52,696 nt of DNA from NCBI GenBank assembly GCA_020431405.1, contig JAGQIK010000120.1, positions 1-52,696 on the forward strand. Reading direction: 5' to 3'. Positions within the stretch are counted from its first letter, which is position 1, and the number at the start of each line of letters is the position of its first letter. The notes beneath the pieces were generated by a model. That model was given only the letters and a program-made list of their open reading frames with translations, searched no databases and was not told the origin of the DNA. This DNA comes from Myxococcales bacterium. GTDB lineage: Bacteria > Myxococcota_A > Polyangia > GCA-2747355. Below are positions 1 to 9,220 of this stretch, piece by piece. Made by a program: the position numbers and the translations under genes.

Positions 1-51
1 CGCGGCCTCACCCCCCAATGTCGGCTCCGCCGGCTCGCCCTGCGGGCCCGC

Positions 52-77
52 AGCAGCCTGTTTATCAACAGGCTGCT
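52..77. terminator. Perfect 11-bp stem-loop, possible terminator of an upstream gene
   Basis: The arms agcagcctgtt and aacaggctgct are exact reverse complements around a 4-nt loop (tatc). There is no T-run after the stem, so this could be a terminator-like element for a gene lying left of the window or simply a structured spacer. It is 60 nt before the first start codon and is not needed for that gene. Confidence 0.35.
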
Positions 78-136
78 AGGCCCCGAACCTTTCGCTGTAA
101 GATCCCGCCCGCGCCGTCGTACTGTCCCCCGACAGC

Positions 137-1108
137 ATGCCCCACATTCGTCTTCATCGGCGCCCCGCTGCGCTCGCGCTCGCGCTCGTCCTCTCGCTGG
201 TCGCGCTCGGCGCGCGTGAGGCTAACGCGCGCTCGCGCGTGCGCACGTACGAGCGCCGTGGCCGCTGGAGCTACGTCTTCCAGGCCGGCGCCAACACGCA
301 CCTGCAGTACTTCGCCGGCATCGCGCAGCTCGCCCTGCTGCGCAACTACGCGCGCGAGCACTGGGGGCTCGTGCAGTTCGCCTTCTTTTCCAACCGCGGC
401 AAGCGCGCACTGAGCCTGCTGCAGTTCGCCGGCTGGAACGCCATGCGCGAGGGCTACTTCCTCGTGCAAGCCGGCGGGCTCAACCAGTTTCGCCAGCTGA
501 TCTCGGCGGTGCAGATCGGCGGGCTCAACGAGGCGCGCTTCTTCGCCGGCGCGCTGCAAGCCGGCGTGGTCAACGACGTGGGCGACATCGGCGCCATCGC
601 GCAGGTCGCAGCAGTGAACCTCATCGACGACGACGCCTACATGGGGCTTCAGGTCGGCGGGCTGAACTTCGTGCAAGGCAGCTCCAGCGAGCTATGGACG
701 CTGGCGCAGGTGGGGCTGGCCAACGTCTTCGACAAGGGCGCCGAGCTCTACGCGCTGCTGCAGCTCGGCCTCTACAACAGCGGCGACGACGATATCTCCG
801 TGATCCTGGCGCAGATCGGCGTGGTCAACCGCATGACCGAGGGCACCTTCCGCGGCCTGTTGCAGATCGGCGCCGCCATGAACGTCGGCGAGAACATCAC
901 CGGTGTGGCTGTCGCGCCCTACAACTACGTCGGCGATCGCCTCTACGGCGCCCAGATCGGCGTGGTCAACCTCGCGCGCGAGGTCAACGGCACACAGATC
1001 GGGCTCTTCAACTACGCCCGCACGCTGCACGGCGTGCAGCTGGGGCTGATCAACATCTCGCGACACGGCGGACTGCCGTTTTGTGTGATCGGCAATATCG
1101 GCTTCTAG
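137..1108 (+). CDS. Exported QxGxxN-repeat protein (LA_2272-like surface repeat family)
   Basis: A 323-residue exported protein. Residues 1-31 form a Sec signal peptide with a likely cut after ANA. From about residue 110 to the end the chain is a series of imperfect repeats, mostly 14-19 residues apart, built on Q-x-G-x-x-N (QAGGLN, QIGGLN, QAGVVN, QVGGLN, QIGVVN, QIGLFN, QLGLIN) with hydrophobic residues around the core. This resembles the LA_2272-type surface repeat proteins of Leptospira and other bacteria, and the Q/N ladder also recalls curlin repeats. A beta-solenoid or outer-membrane-associated fold is inferred. It ends in a short hydrophobic tail (NIGF). It faces the NtrC-type regulator gene and stands alone as a transcription unit. 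No catalytic motif is visible. Confidence 0.8.
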   Translation: MPHIRLHRRPAALALALVLSLVALGAREANARSRVRTYERRGRWSYVFQAGANTHLQYFAGIAQLALLRNYAREHWGLVQFAFFSNRGKRALSLLQFAGWNAMREGYFLVQAGGLNQFRQLISAVQIGGLNEARFFAGALQAGVVNDVGDIGAIAQVAAVNLIDDDAYMGLQVGGLNFVQGSSSELWTLAQVGLANVFDKGAELYALLQLGLYNSGDDDISVILAQIGVVNRMTEGTFRGLLQIGAAMNVGENITGVAVAPYNYVGDRLYGAQIGVVNLAREVNGTQIGLFNYARTLHGVQLGLINISRHGGLPFCVIGNIGF

Positions 1109-1110
1109 CA

Positions 1111-1147
1111 GGCCTCGGGCCTCGGGCCTCGGGCCTCAGGCTTCGGG
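1111..1147. repeat. 7-bp tandem repeat (ggcctcg), four units plus a degenerate copy
   Basis: Three exact units ggcctcg are followed by ggcctca and a partial copy, beginning 2 nt after the stop codon of the repeat protein. The 253-nt gap to the next gene (1109-1361) holds this array, the hairpin at 1315-1339 and no credible coding sequence. Confidence 0.7.
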
Positions 1148-1314
1148 GCTAGGCTCGCTGCTTCGCAGCTCGCAGCTGGAGCGCTTGATGACCTAGCGCG
1201 TTCACGCCCATCGCGAGGTTCGCTGAGATTTGCACGGAGCGCCGCTTGACGGCGGCGCCGTCTCGCTGCACCCGTCAGGTGCACCGGCGAGCGAAGCGAG
1301 CGGCTCGGGGGTGA

Positions 1315-1339
1315 GCCGCGCGGATTCACTTCGCGCGGC
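1315..1339. terminator. 8-bp stem-loop between convergent genes
   Basis: The arms gccgcgcg and cgcgcggc pair perfectly around a 9-nt loop. It lies between the ends of two genes that face each other, where a bidirectional terminator would be expected. It lacks a T-run on either side, so intrinsic termination is only a possibility. Confidence 0.3.
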
Positions 1340-1361
1340 GAGGGGGGCTTGAAGAGCTGCC

Positions 1362-2746
<1,385 letters not shown>

Positions 2747-2750
<4 letters not shown>

Positions 2751-3757
2751 GCCGCCGCCGCCCCCGTGACACGCGCACTCGCCGCACGCGGCAGGCTGAC
2801 CACGAAGCAGGCGCCGCGCGGCTCGGCGTCGCGCACCTCGATACGCCCATCGTGGGCCTCGACGATCTGGCGCGCCACGGCGAGGCCGAGGCCATGGCCA
2901 CCCTCGGCCGAGCGCGTGGTGTAGAGCGGCTCGAAGACCTTGTCGCGCAACGCCTCGTCAACACCCTCGCCCGCGTCGCTGACGCGAAGCTCGACGCGCT
3001 CACGCTGCGCGTCGATGCGCGCCTCGAGCTCGACCATCGCGCCGGCCGGGCTCGCCTGCAGCGCGTTGTCGACCAACCCGAGCAGCACTTGCGTGAGCAG
3101 GTCGGCGTCTACATCGACGAAGGCCGCCGCGCTATCGCCCGCGCGCTCGACGCGCACACCGCGCCGCTCGCATATCGGTCGCGTCAACAGCTGCACGCGC
3201 TCGATGAGCTTCGCTACGTCGGTGACGTGACGCTCGAGCGCTGGCGGCCGCGCCAGGTCGAGCAGCGAGCCGACCACGCCCGAGAGCCGATCGATCTCTT
3301 CGATCACCATCTGGTAGCCGCGCTGCTCGTCGTCATCCGCGCCGCGCTCGTCATCGCGCGCTTCGGCCGCTTCGGCCAGGTTCTGCACCGCCGAGCGCAT
3401 GATGGCGAGCGGGTTTTTCACCTCGTGCGCGATGGAAGCTGCGAGCTGGCCGAGGCTGGCCAGCTTCTCCTTGATCGCCAGCCGCTCGGACAGCTCGCTG
3501 ACCAGCCGCTGCTCGGCAACCAGCGCCTGCGCCGCGCGCCGCGCCTCTCGCCGCCGCCGCAGCAGGTCGCCGATGAACCAGCCCAGCACGCCGAAGCTCA
3601 GCGCGAGGTACAGCCACACCCACAGCGTCACGTCGTGGCCCGCGCTCGCGAAGCTGACACCGATGGCCGAAGCCACGCCGATATCCACCAGCGAGACCAG
3701 CAGGCCGGCGCACGCGCCGACCAGCGGCGCGTAGCGCCAGCGGCCTTCGTCGCTCAT
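2747..3757 (-). CDS. Membrane sensor histidine kinase, partner of the NtrC-type regulator
   Basis: A two-component sensor kinase of 336 residues with this start. Two hydrophobic segments (about 8-32 and 44-64) leave a very small external loop, so it probably senses within the membrane or the cytoplasm. A coiled linker leads to the HisKA box with the sequence SIAHEVKNPLA (phospho-accepting H111). An HATPase domain follows, with N-box LVDNALQAS and G-boxes DAGEGV and GHGLGLAVA. The start at 3757 is preferred to an in-frame ATG 12 nt upstream because that ATG lies inside a TATGAT hexamer placed 7 nt before 3757, a layout seen at several genes here. It overlaps the regulator by 4 nt, forming an operon. 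Confidence 0.92.
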
Positions 3758-3764
3758 GGACGCG

Positions 3765-3770
3765 ATCATA
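3765..3770 (-). promoter_or_regulatory. Candidate -10 element (TATGAT) for the two-component operon
   Basis: On the minus strand TATGAT stands 7 nt before the ATG at 3757, with no Shine-Dalgarno between. This predicts transcription starting at or next to the start codon. No convincing -35 box is visible. Confidence 0.45.
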
Positions 3771-3982
3771 CACGGCGAGACGAAGCAATCGCCGCGCCGC
3801 GGCGCAGGCCGTCGAGATCACGACGCCGCACCGCCGTGACGTTGCAACCCTTCAACGCGCGCGCGTTGCAGCAGCGCAACGCGGCGGCGCACCAGAGATG
3901 CGATTTCGCCGACCTGCCGTGCGGGCACGCGCCTCGCACAACGTCTTCGCGACCTCGCACAAGAAACCCACGGAGGACCCCC

Positions 3983-4312
3983 ATGAAACGATTCGCCTGG
4001 CTCGCCGCCCTGGTCGCCTTCATCGCGCTCACCGTCGCAGCCATCGTCGGCGCCGGCTGGAGCGGCTTCATCGCCTGGATGCTTCAGAGCCCGCTGTGGT
4101 TCGCCCAAGTCGCCGCCGACCTGGTCGTCTCGCTCTCGCTGGTCCTCGCCTGGATCGTGCTCGACGCGCGCCAGCGCGGCATCGCCGCCTGGCCGTGGGT
4201 CGTGCTCACGTTGTGCACGGGCAGCATCGGACCGCTGCTCTACCTCGCGCTGCGCGCCGGCGCCGGTGACGCGGTCGCAGCGATCACACAGCCCACGCGC
4301 CTACGCGCGTGA
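3983..4312 (+). CDS. DUF2834-family small membrane protein
   Basis: A 109-residue protein with three predicted membrane helices (about 5-27, 38-60 and 68-92). The middle of the chain, SPLWFAQVAADLVVS, the DARQRGI loop and the last helix ending PLLYLALR match the pattern of the DUF2834 family, whose function is unknown. The start has a clear Shine-Dalgarno (ggagga at 3972-3977). The 3' end overlaps the convergent gene by 29 nt. A reading frame continues far upstream on this strand, but it is antisense to the histidine kinase and is rejected. The 213-nt gap to the kinase holds no other gene. Confidence 0.8.
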   Translation: MKRFAWLAALVAFIALTVAAIVGAGWSGFIAWMLQSPLWFAQVAADLVVSLSLVLAWIVLDARQRGIAAWPWVVLTLCTGSIGPLLYLALRAGAGDAVAAITQPTRLRA

Positions 4313-5363
4313 TCAACGCGGCGACGTCGTGCGCCATCACCGCTGCGAGCGCGGCCATGGTCGCGGCATAGAGCCCGCGCGAGCGCGCCGCCAGCGCTTC
4401 GAGCGCGTCGGCTGCCAGCAGCGCCAGCGGAAGCACCGCGTGCAGCATCCACGCCGTGAGCGCCACGTCGTCGGCCCACAGGTAGCCGGCGAGCGCCGCC
4501 AGCGCCGCCAGCGACAGCAAGGCACGCACCGCGTGTGCGCGATCGCGCCGCGCGGCGTCGCCGGCGAAGGCGCTGTAGGCCCCGCGCGCCCAGCCGACCA
4601 GCAAGAGCGCCGACGGCAGCAGCGCCAGGCGGTTGACGCGCCCGAGGTAGTCGATGGTCTGCTCGCGCACGCGCTCGCTGTTGCGCCCTGGCACGAGCAG
4701 CCAGCGGCCGTGATAGTCGCCCCAGACGTCGGCAAAAAGCGCGGCGATGGGCGCGCTGTCGAGCCACGGGCGCAGCGGGCGCCACAGCAAGCGGCCCCAG
4801 GTCTCGATGCGCGAGGTGCTGATCGGCACGTGCGTCGCCGCCTCGAGCACCGCCGCCGCGCTGCGCGGCGCTAGCCAACCACGCGCCGCCGCCAGCGGCC
4901 CCACCCCGCCGAAGACCCCGACCAACAGCGCCGCCCCGGCGCCGAGCCGCGCCGACGAGGGCGAACCGCCTACCACGTCGACCCAACGCACCACGACGCC
5001 CAGAGTCATCGCGGCGGCGCCGAACAGCAGCGCCTGCAGCGACGGTGCGCTCGCCGTGCGCGTGGTCAGCGGCATCATCGCCAGCAGCAGCAGCGCCGAA
5101 GGCGCCAGGCGCGCCGACAGCGGCGCGAGCCCGCGCGCCACGCGCGCCGCGACCAGCGCGAGCAGCGTGGCGAGCAGCAGCGCTGTCAGCACAGCGGCGC
5201 CCAGCGAGGCGATCCCGTCCATGCCGCCAAAGGCCGTCCGCGCCACGGCGTTGGCGACGAAGAGCAGCGCGAGCACCGCAGTGGAAGCCAGCAGCAGCAC
5301 GCCCGCAGCATACCTGGCTCCGCCGTCCGCCTGGGCAAATGGGGGTGGCTGGCCGTTCTGCAC
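4284..5363 (-). CDS. Polytopic membrane protein of unknown function (possibly GT-C-related)
   Basis: A 359-residue membrane protein with about eight to nine hydrophobic helices and an extra-membrane stretch near residues 190-235 holding WGDYHGRW and a charged SERVREQTIDY segment. Sequences of this kind occur in the C-terminal half of GT-C-type membrane glycosyltransferases, but the N-terminal acidic catalytic loop of that class is not recognisable, so no enzyme role is claimed. It starts with GTG and its start is uncertain. It overlaps the 3' end of the convergent DUF2834 gene by 29 nt. Confidence 0.65.
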   Translation of the reverse strand: MQNGQPPPFAQADGGARYAAGVLLLASTAVLALLFVANAVARTAFGGMDGIASLGAAVLTALLLATLLALVAARVARGLAPLSARLAPSALLLLAMMPLTTRTASAPSLQALLFGAAAMTLGVVVRWVDVVGGSPSSARLGAGAALLVGVFGGVGPLAAARGWLAPRSAAAVLEAATHVPISTSRIETWGRLLWRPLRPWLDSAPIAALFADVWGDYHGRWLLVPGRNSERVREQTIDYLGRVNRLALLPSALLLVGWARGAYSAFAGDAARRDRAHAVRALLSLAALAALAGYLWADDVALTAWMLHAVLPLALLAADALEALAARSRGLYAATMAALAAVMAHDVAALITRVGAWAV

Positions 5364-5499
5364 ACCGTCGTGTGCATGCTCGATCCGCCGCGCGCCCCCG
5401 CCCCTCGCTCGATTTCAGCGAGTTAGAGCGCGCCGATTTCGGCCCGCGACTTGCTCGGAGCAGTCACCACAAGCCGCCACCATCGAAGAAGGAACCGCC

Positions 5500-6531
5500 A
5501 TGTCGCGCAACTTGCTCGTCATCTGCGTGCTCGCACTCGCCGCCAGCGCCTGCGGGTCGGCCGAGCCGCCGTCCACGCCGCTTCCGCCTCCGGCCCTGCC
5601 CGGCGATCCCGGCGTCGAAAACCCCGGCACCGATCCCGCGACGCCCTCGACGCTCGCGCCGCCGCTGCTCGATCCCGTCGCCACCTCGAGCTGCGGCGAC
5701 AGCGTCGCGCTGCGCGGCGTGGCCGAGCCCGGCACCACCATCTTCGTCATCGGCGGCGCCGACAGCGCGGGCCTCGCCACCGACACGCACCCCACCAGCG
5801 GCCAGTTCTGCCTCGACGTCAAGCTGACCCCGGGCGCCGTCAACAAGCTCGAGGTGCGCGCGCAGGACGCCGTGCGCGGCACCAGCGACGCGACCATCGT
5901 CGAGGTCGAGCAGAGCCCCTGCACGCCCGACAGCGAGACGCCCAAACCCGAAGCGCCCAAGTCGGTCAACGTCGCCGTCGGCCAACCGGTGACCACGCGC
6001 GACAAGCCCAAGAAGAACCAGCCCGGGTTCGCCACCGACGGCGACAACAGCAGCTACGTCGAGGTCGGCGGCAGCGACGGCACCTTCGGCTGGAATGACT
6101 GGAAGGGCTGGGTGATGGTCGACCTGGGCAAGCTCTACGAGCTGTCGAAGATCGTCGTGCGCTTCAAGGACCGCGACGGCAGCGGCGACAAGTACGCCAC
6201 CAAGTACAAGGTGCTGGTCAGCTCGATGAGCGACCCCGGCAACCCGGACCTCGACAACGGCAAGTGGATCGAGGTCGGGAGCACCGGCGACGGCGACGGC
6301 GGCACCGACACCTGGAACCTCAGCCAGACTCAGCCGATCGCGCGCTACGTGGCGCTGTGGCTGCAGCAGGACGGCAAGCCGCACTGGAAGGAAAACATCG
6401 GCATCCCGTTCGTCGGCAAGAAGTACGACGAGATCTTCGACGTCTCCGAGATCGAGGTCTGGGACGTGCCCAAGAAGTCGGTCACCGACGGTCCGCCCGA
6501 CACCAACACCTGCGCTGCGATCGGCAACTAG
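5500..6531 (+). CDS. Lipoprotein with a discoidin (F5/8 type C)-like domain
   Basis: A 343-residue lipoprotein. The signal peptide ends in lipobox AASAC (lipidated C18), followed by a Pro/Asp-rich stalk to about residue 55. Residues 60-140 look like a beta-sandwich with the GxAEPGTTIFV pattern of bacterial Ig-like domains. Residues 155-330 resemble a discoidin-like carbohydrate-binding fold (FATDGDNSSYVEVGG, GWVMVDLGKLYELSKIVVRF, IARYVALWLQ, DVSEIEVW). It is probably a surface binding protein; the ligand is unknown. The ATG at 5500 follows a gaagga Shine-Dalgarno-like stretch and opens the signal peptide. The longer upstream frame is antisense to the neighbouring gene. Confidence 0.85.
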   Translation: MSRNLLVICVLALAASACGSAEPPSTPLPPPALPGDPGVENPGTDPATPSTLAPPLLDPVATSSCGDSVALRGVAEPGTTIFVIGGADSAGLATDTHPTSGQFCLDVKLTPGAVNKLEVRAQDAVRGTSDATIVEVEQSPCTPDSETPKPEAPKSVNVAVGQPVTTRDKPKKNQPGFATDGDNSSYVEVGGSDGTFGWNDWKGWVMVDLGKLYELSKIVVRFKDRDGSGDKYATKYKVLVSSMSDPGNPDLDNGKWIEVGSTGDGDGGTDTWNLSQTQPIARYVALWLQQDGKPHWKENIGIPFVGKKYDEIFDVSEIEVWDVPKKSVTDGPPDTNTCAAIGN

Positions 6532-6561
6532 CCGCTAGGCAGCTCGCCGCTCGTCACCCAC

Positions 6562-6837
6562 CTACTGCTTGCTGCACGTCTTCGAGGCGGGCGGCGTATT
6601 GGGACACGCCATCCGCTCGGTGACGCCGCTGGTGATCAGCGAGCAGGCCAGGTGCGCCGCCGTGCTGTAGGCTGCGAGCCGGGTTTCGGCGCGCGCGGCC
6701 TTGCACGAGCGGTGTCCCTTGTAGACGATACACACCTCGCAGCGCCACGACTGCGCCGCCATCAGCGTGTAGATTAGGTAGCTGACAGTGCCGCCGGCGA
6801 TCAGCACGCCGATGAGTATCTTCGTCCAGAGCTTCAT
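6562..6837 (-). CDS. Small single-pass membrane protein with cysteine-rich C-terminus
   Basis: A 91-residue protein that begins MKLWTKILIGVLIAGG, one membrane helix (about 6-28), followed by an exported or cytoplasmic tail with six cysteines (CEVC, C, C, C and C near the end). A Shine-Dalgarno (ggagaa, 8 nt before the ATG) supports this start. A longer frame reaching 7944 is antisense to rlmKL and is not real. It is convergent with the discoidin-like lipoprotein gene and divergent from rlmKL. Family not recognised. Confidence 0.6.
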   Translation of the reverse strand: MKLWTKILIGVLIAGGTVSYLIYTLMAAQSWRCEVCIVYKGHRSCKAARAETRLAAYSTAAHLACSLITSGVTERMACPNTPPASKTCSKQ

Positions 6838-6897
6838 GGGTCGTCTTCTCCGAGTGTCATATCCTCCACTGCCGCCCGGCGCAAGGGGCGCCACGCC

Positions 6898-9099
6898 GTG
6901 AGCACCACGCTGCGCTTTTTCGCCACCGCCGCGCGCGGGCTGGTCGAGGTGCTCGAGACCGAGCTCGCCGCGCTCGGCGCGAGCGACCTCGTGCGTCTGC
7001 CCGGCGGCGTGGCCTTCGCCGGCTCGCTCGAGGTCGGCTATCGCGCCTGCCTGTGGTCGCGCGTGGCCGGCCGCGTGCTGCTCGAGATCGCCGCGGCGCC
7101 GGCGGCGCTGCACAGCCCCGACGCGCTCTACGAGCTGGCGCTCGACGTCGACTGGGCCGAGCACCTCGCTGGCGAGCGCAGCTTCTGCGTCGATGTCAGC
7201 GGCAAGAGCCGCGCCTTCGACAACCCGCAGTTCGCCGCGCTGCGCGTCAAAGACGCCGTCGTCGACCAGCGCCGCGCCCGCGGCGCCTCGCGCCCGCGCG
7301 TCGACACGGACCGCCCCGACGTGCGCCTGCACGCCCATCTCGACGGCGACGCCGGCGCGCGTCTGCTGCTCGATCTGTCCGGCGCCGGGCTGCACCGCCG
7401 CGGCTACCGCGACAGCAAGGCGCGCGCGCCGCTGCGCGAGACGCTCGCCGCCGCGCTGCTGCTGCTCGCCGAGTGGCCAACCCACCGCGCCGCGGGCCGC
7501 CCGCTGCTCGATCCGATGTGCGGCTCGGGCACGCTCGTGATCGAGGCGGCGCTGCTCGCCGCCGACACCGCCCCCGGGCTGCTCAGCGAGCCCGCCGGCA
7601 TGCTGCGCTGGTCCGGCCACGACCCCGCGCTGTGGCGCCGACTGCTCGACGAGGCCGCCGAGCGCGATCAGCGCGCCGGCACACCCAAGCGCCTCGGCTG
7701 CGGCCCCATCGTCGGCCGCGACGTCGATCCGCGCGCGGTACGCGCCGCCGAAGCCTCGGCCCAGCGCGCCGGCGTCGCCGACTGGACCACCTTCGAGCGC
7801 GTCGCCATCGCCGAGGGCAGCGCGCCGCGCGCCCACGTGCGCGGCGGCCTGCTGATCACCAATCCCCCCTACGGCCAGCGCCTCGGCCACCTCACCGTGC
7901 TCGAACGGCTCTACCTCGAGCTCGGCGACGCCCTGCGCGCGCACTTCGGCGGCTGGCGCGCCTTCGTGCTGTCGGGTCAGCGCGAGCTGACATCAGCGCT
8001 CGGCCTGCGCGCCGCGCGCCGCCACCGCGTCTTCAACGGCGCCATCGAGTGCCGCCTGCTCGACTACCCCATCGAGGAAGACGCTCGCCCGCGCCACCGC
8101 GACGGCGACGGCGACAGCGCCCACGGCAAGCTCGCGCCGATCCTGCGCAGCGCCGAGCAGGCCAAGAGCTTCGCCAATCGCCTGCGCAAGAACCTGCAAG
8201 CGCTCGAGCCGTGGGCGCGCTCGTCGAACGTCGAGGCCTACCGTGTCTACGACAGCGACATCCCCGAGTTCGCTGTCGCCGTCGACCGCTATGGACGGCG
8301 CCTCTGCATCAGCGAGTACGCCGCGCCGCGCTCGGTCAAACGCGAAGACGCCGAAGCGCGCTTGCACGACGCGATCCTCGTCGCCGCCGAGGTGCTCGAC
8401 GCGCGCGCCGACGACGTCTACGTCAAGGTGCGCAGCCGCCAGCGCGGCGCCCAGCAGTACGAGCGGCTCGCCGAGAGCGGCGTCTTCTTCGTGGTGCGCG
8501 AGGGCCGCGCGCGCTTTCGCGTCAACCTCGGCGACTACCTCGACACCGGCCTCTTTCTCGATCACCGCGACGTGCGCGCCTACCTCGCCGAGCGCGCGCG
8601 CGGCAAGCGGCTGCTCAACCTCTTCTCCTACACCGCCAGCGCCTCGGTGGTCGCCGCCCTCGCCGGCGCCAAGCAGACCACCTCGGTGGACATGTCCAAC
8701 ACCTATCAAGCGTGGGCGCGCGAGAACTTCACGCTCAACCGCCTCGAGATCGGCGCTGCCCACCGCCTCGAGCGCGAAGACTGCCTGCGCTTCGTCGAGC
8801 AAGCCGCCGCACGCCGCCGCCGCTACGACCTGATCTTCTGCAACCCACCGAGCTTCTCCAACTCCAAGCGCATGCGCGAAGCGTTCGACATCAAACGTGA
8901 CCACGGTGCGCTGCTGCGCGGCGCCGCCGATCTGCTCGCCCCCGGCGGCGAGATCGTCTTCGCCGCCCACGCGCGCGGCTTTCAGCTCGACGAGGCCGCC
9001 ATCGCCGGCCGGCTGCAGCACGAGCCGCTGGCGCTGGTGCCGCGCGACTTCGCACGCAAGGCCAGGACCTACACGATCCTGCGACTCTCTCGTGTGTAG
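6898..9099 (+). CDS. rlmL: Bifunctional 23S rRNA methyltransferase RlmKL
   Basis: A 733-residue fusion enzyme that methylates two guanines of 23S rRNA (G2445 N2 and G2069 N7 in E. coli numbering). The N-terminal part holds a THUMP-like RNA-binding region. The first methyltransferase domain carries DPMCGSGTLVIEAAL and NPPYGQRL (from residue 322). The second has LLNLFSYTAS and NPPSFSNSKRM (from residue 649). Domain order and length agree with E. coli RlmKL (about 700 residues). The start is GTG with a purine-rich stretch (aagggg) about 10 nt upstream. It is a single gene divergent from the small membrane protein and the only clear RNA-modification gene here. Confidence 0.95.
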   Translation: MSTTLRFFATAARGLVEVLETELAALGASDLVRLPGGVAFAGSLEVGYRACLWSRVAGRVLLEIAAAPAALHSPDALYELALDVDWAEHLAGERSFCVDVSGKSRAFDNPQFAALRVKDAVVDQRRARGASRPRVDTDRPDVRLHAHLDGDAGARLLLDLSGAGLHRRGYRDSKARAPLRETLAAALLLLAEWPTHRAAGRPLLDPMCGSGTLVIEAALLAADTAPGLLSEPAGMLRWSGHDPALWRRLLDEAAERDQRAGTPKRLGCGPIVGRDVDPRAVRAAEASAQRAGVADWTTFERVAIAEGSAPRAHVRGGLLITNPPYGQRLGHLTVLERLYLELGDALRAHFGGWRAFVLSGQRELTSALGLRAARRHRVFNGAIECRLLDYPIEEDARPRHRDGDGDSAHGKLAPILRSAEQAKSFANRLRKNLQALEPWARSSNVEAYRVYDSDIPEFAVAVDRYGRRLCISEYAAPRSVKREDAEARLHDAILVAAEVLDARADDVYVKVRSRQRGAQQYERLAESGVFFVVREGRARFRVNLGDYLDTGLFLDHRDVRAYLAERARGKRLLNLFSYTASASVVAALAGAKQTTSVDMSNTYQAWARENFTLNRLEIGAAHRLEREDCLRFVEQAAARRRRYDLIFCNPPSFSNSKRMREAFDIKRDHGALLRGAADLLAPGGEIVFAAHARGFQLDEAAIAGRLQHEPLALVPRDFARKARTYTILRLSRV

Positions 9100-9193
9100 C
9101 GTGGATCCAGCGTGGACACGCGTCGACGCGGTGGGAGCCATTGTCCCTGGTGCGCGCGCGCTAAATCACCGAATCTTCGCGGCTCGAAGGTGG

Positions 9194-9213
9194 TACGCTA
9201 CTTGATGAGCTAG
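9194..9213 (+). promoter_or_regulatory. Candidate -10 (TACGCT) with a two-codon ORF ahead of the kinase start
   Basis: TACGCT (9194-9199) lies 5 nt before ATG AGC TAG (9205-9213), a start codon, one sense codon and a stop. The kinase TTG start is 7 nt after that stop. If transcription starts near 9205 the message would be leaderless for the mini-ORF. The 121-nt gap after rlmKL holds nothing else. Confidence 0.3.
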
Positions 9214-9220
9214 GCCCCGC

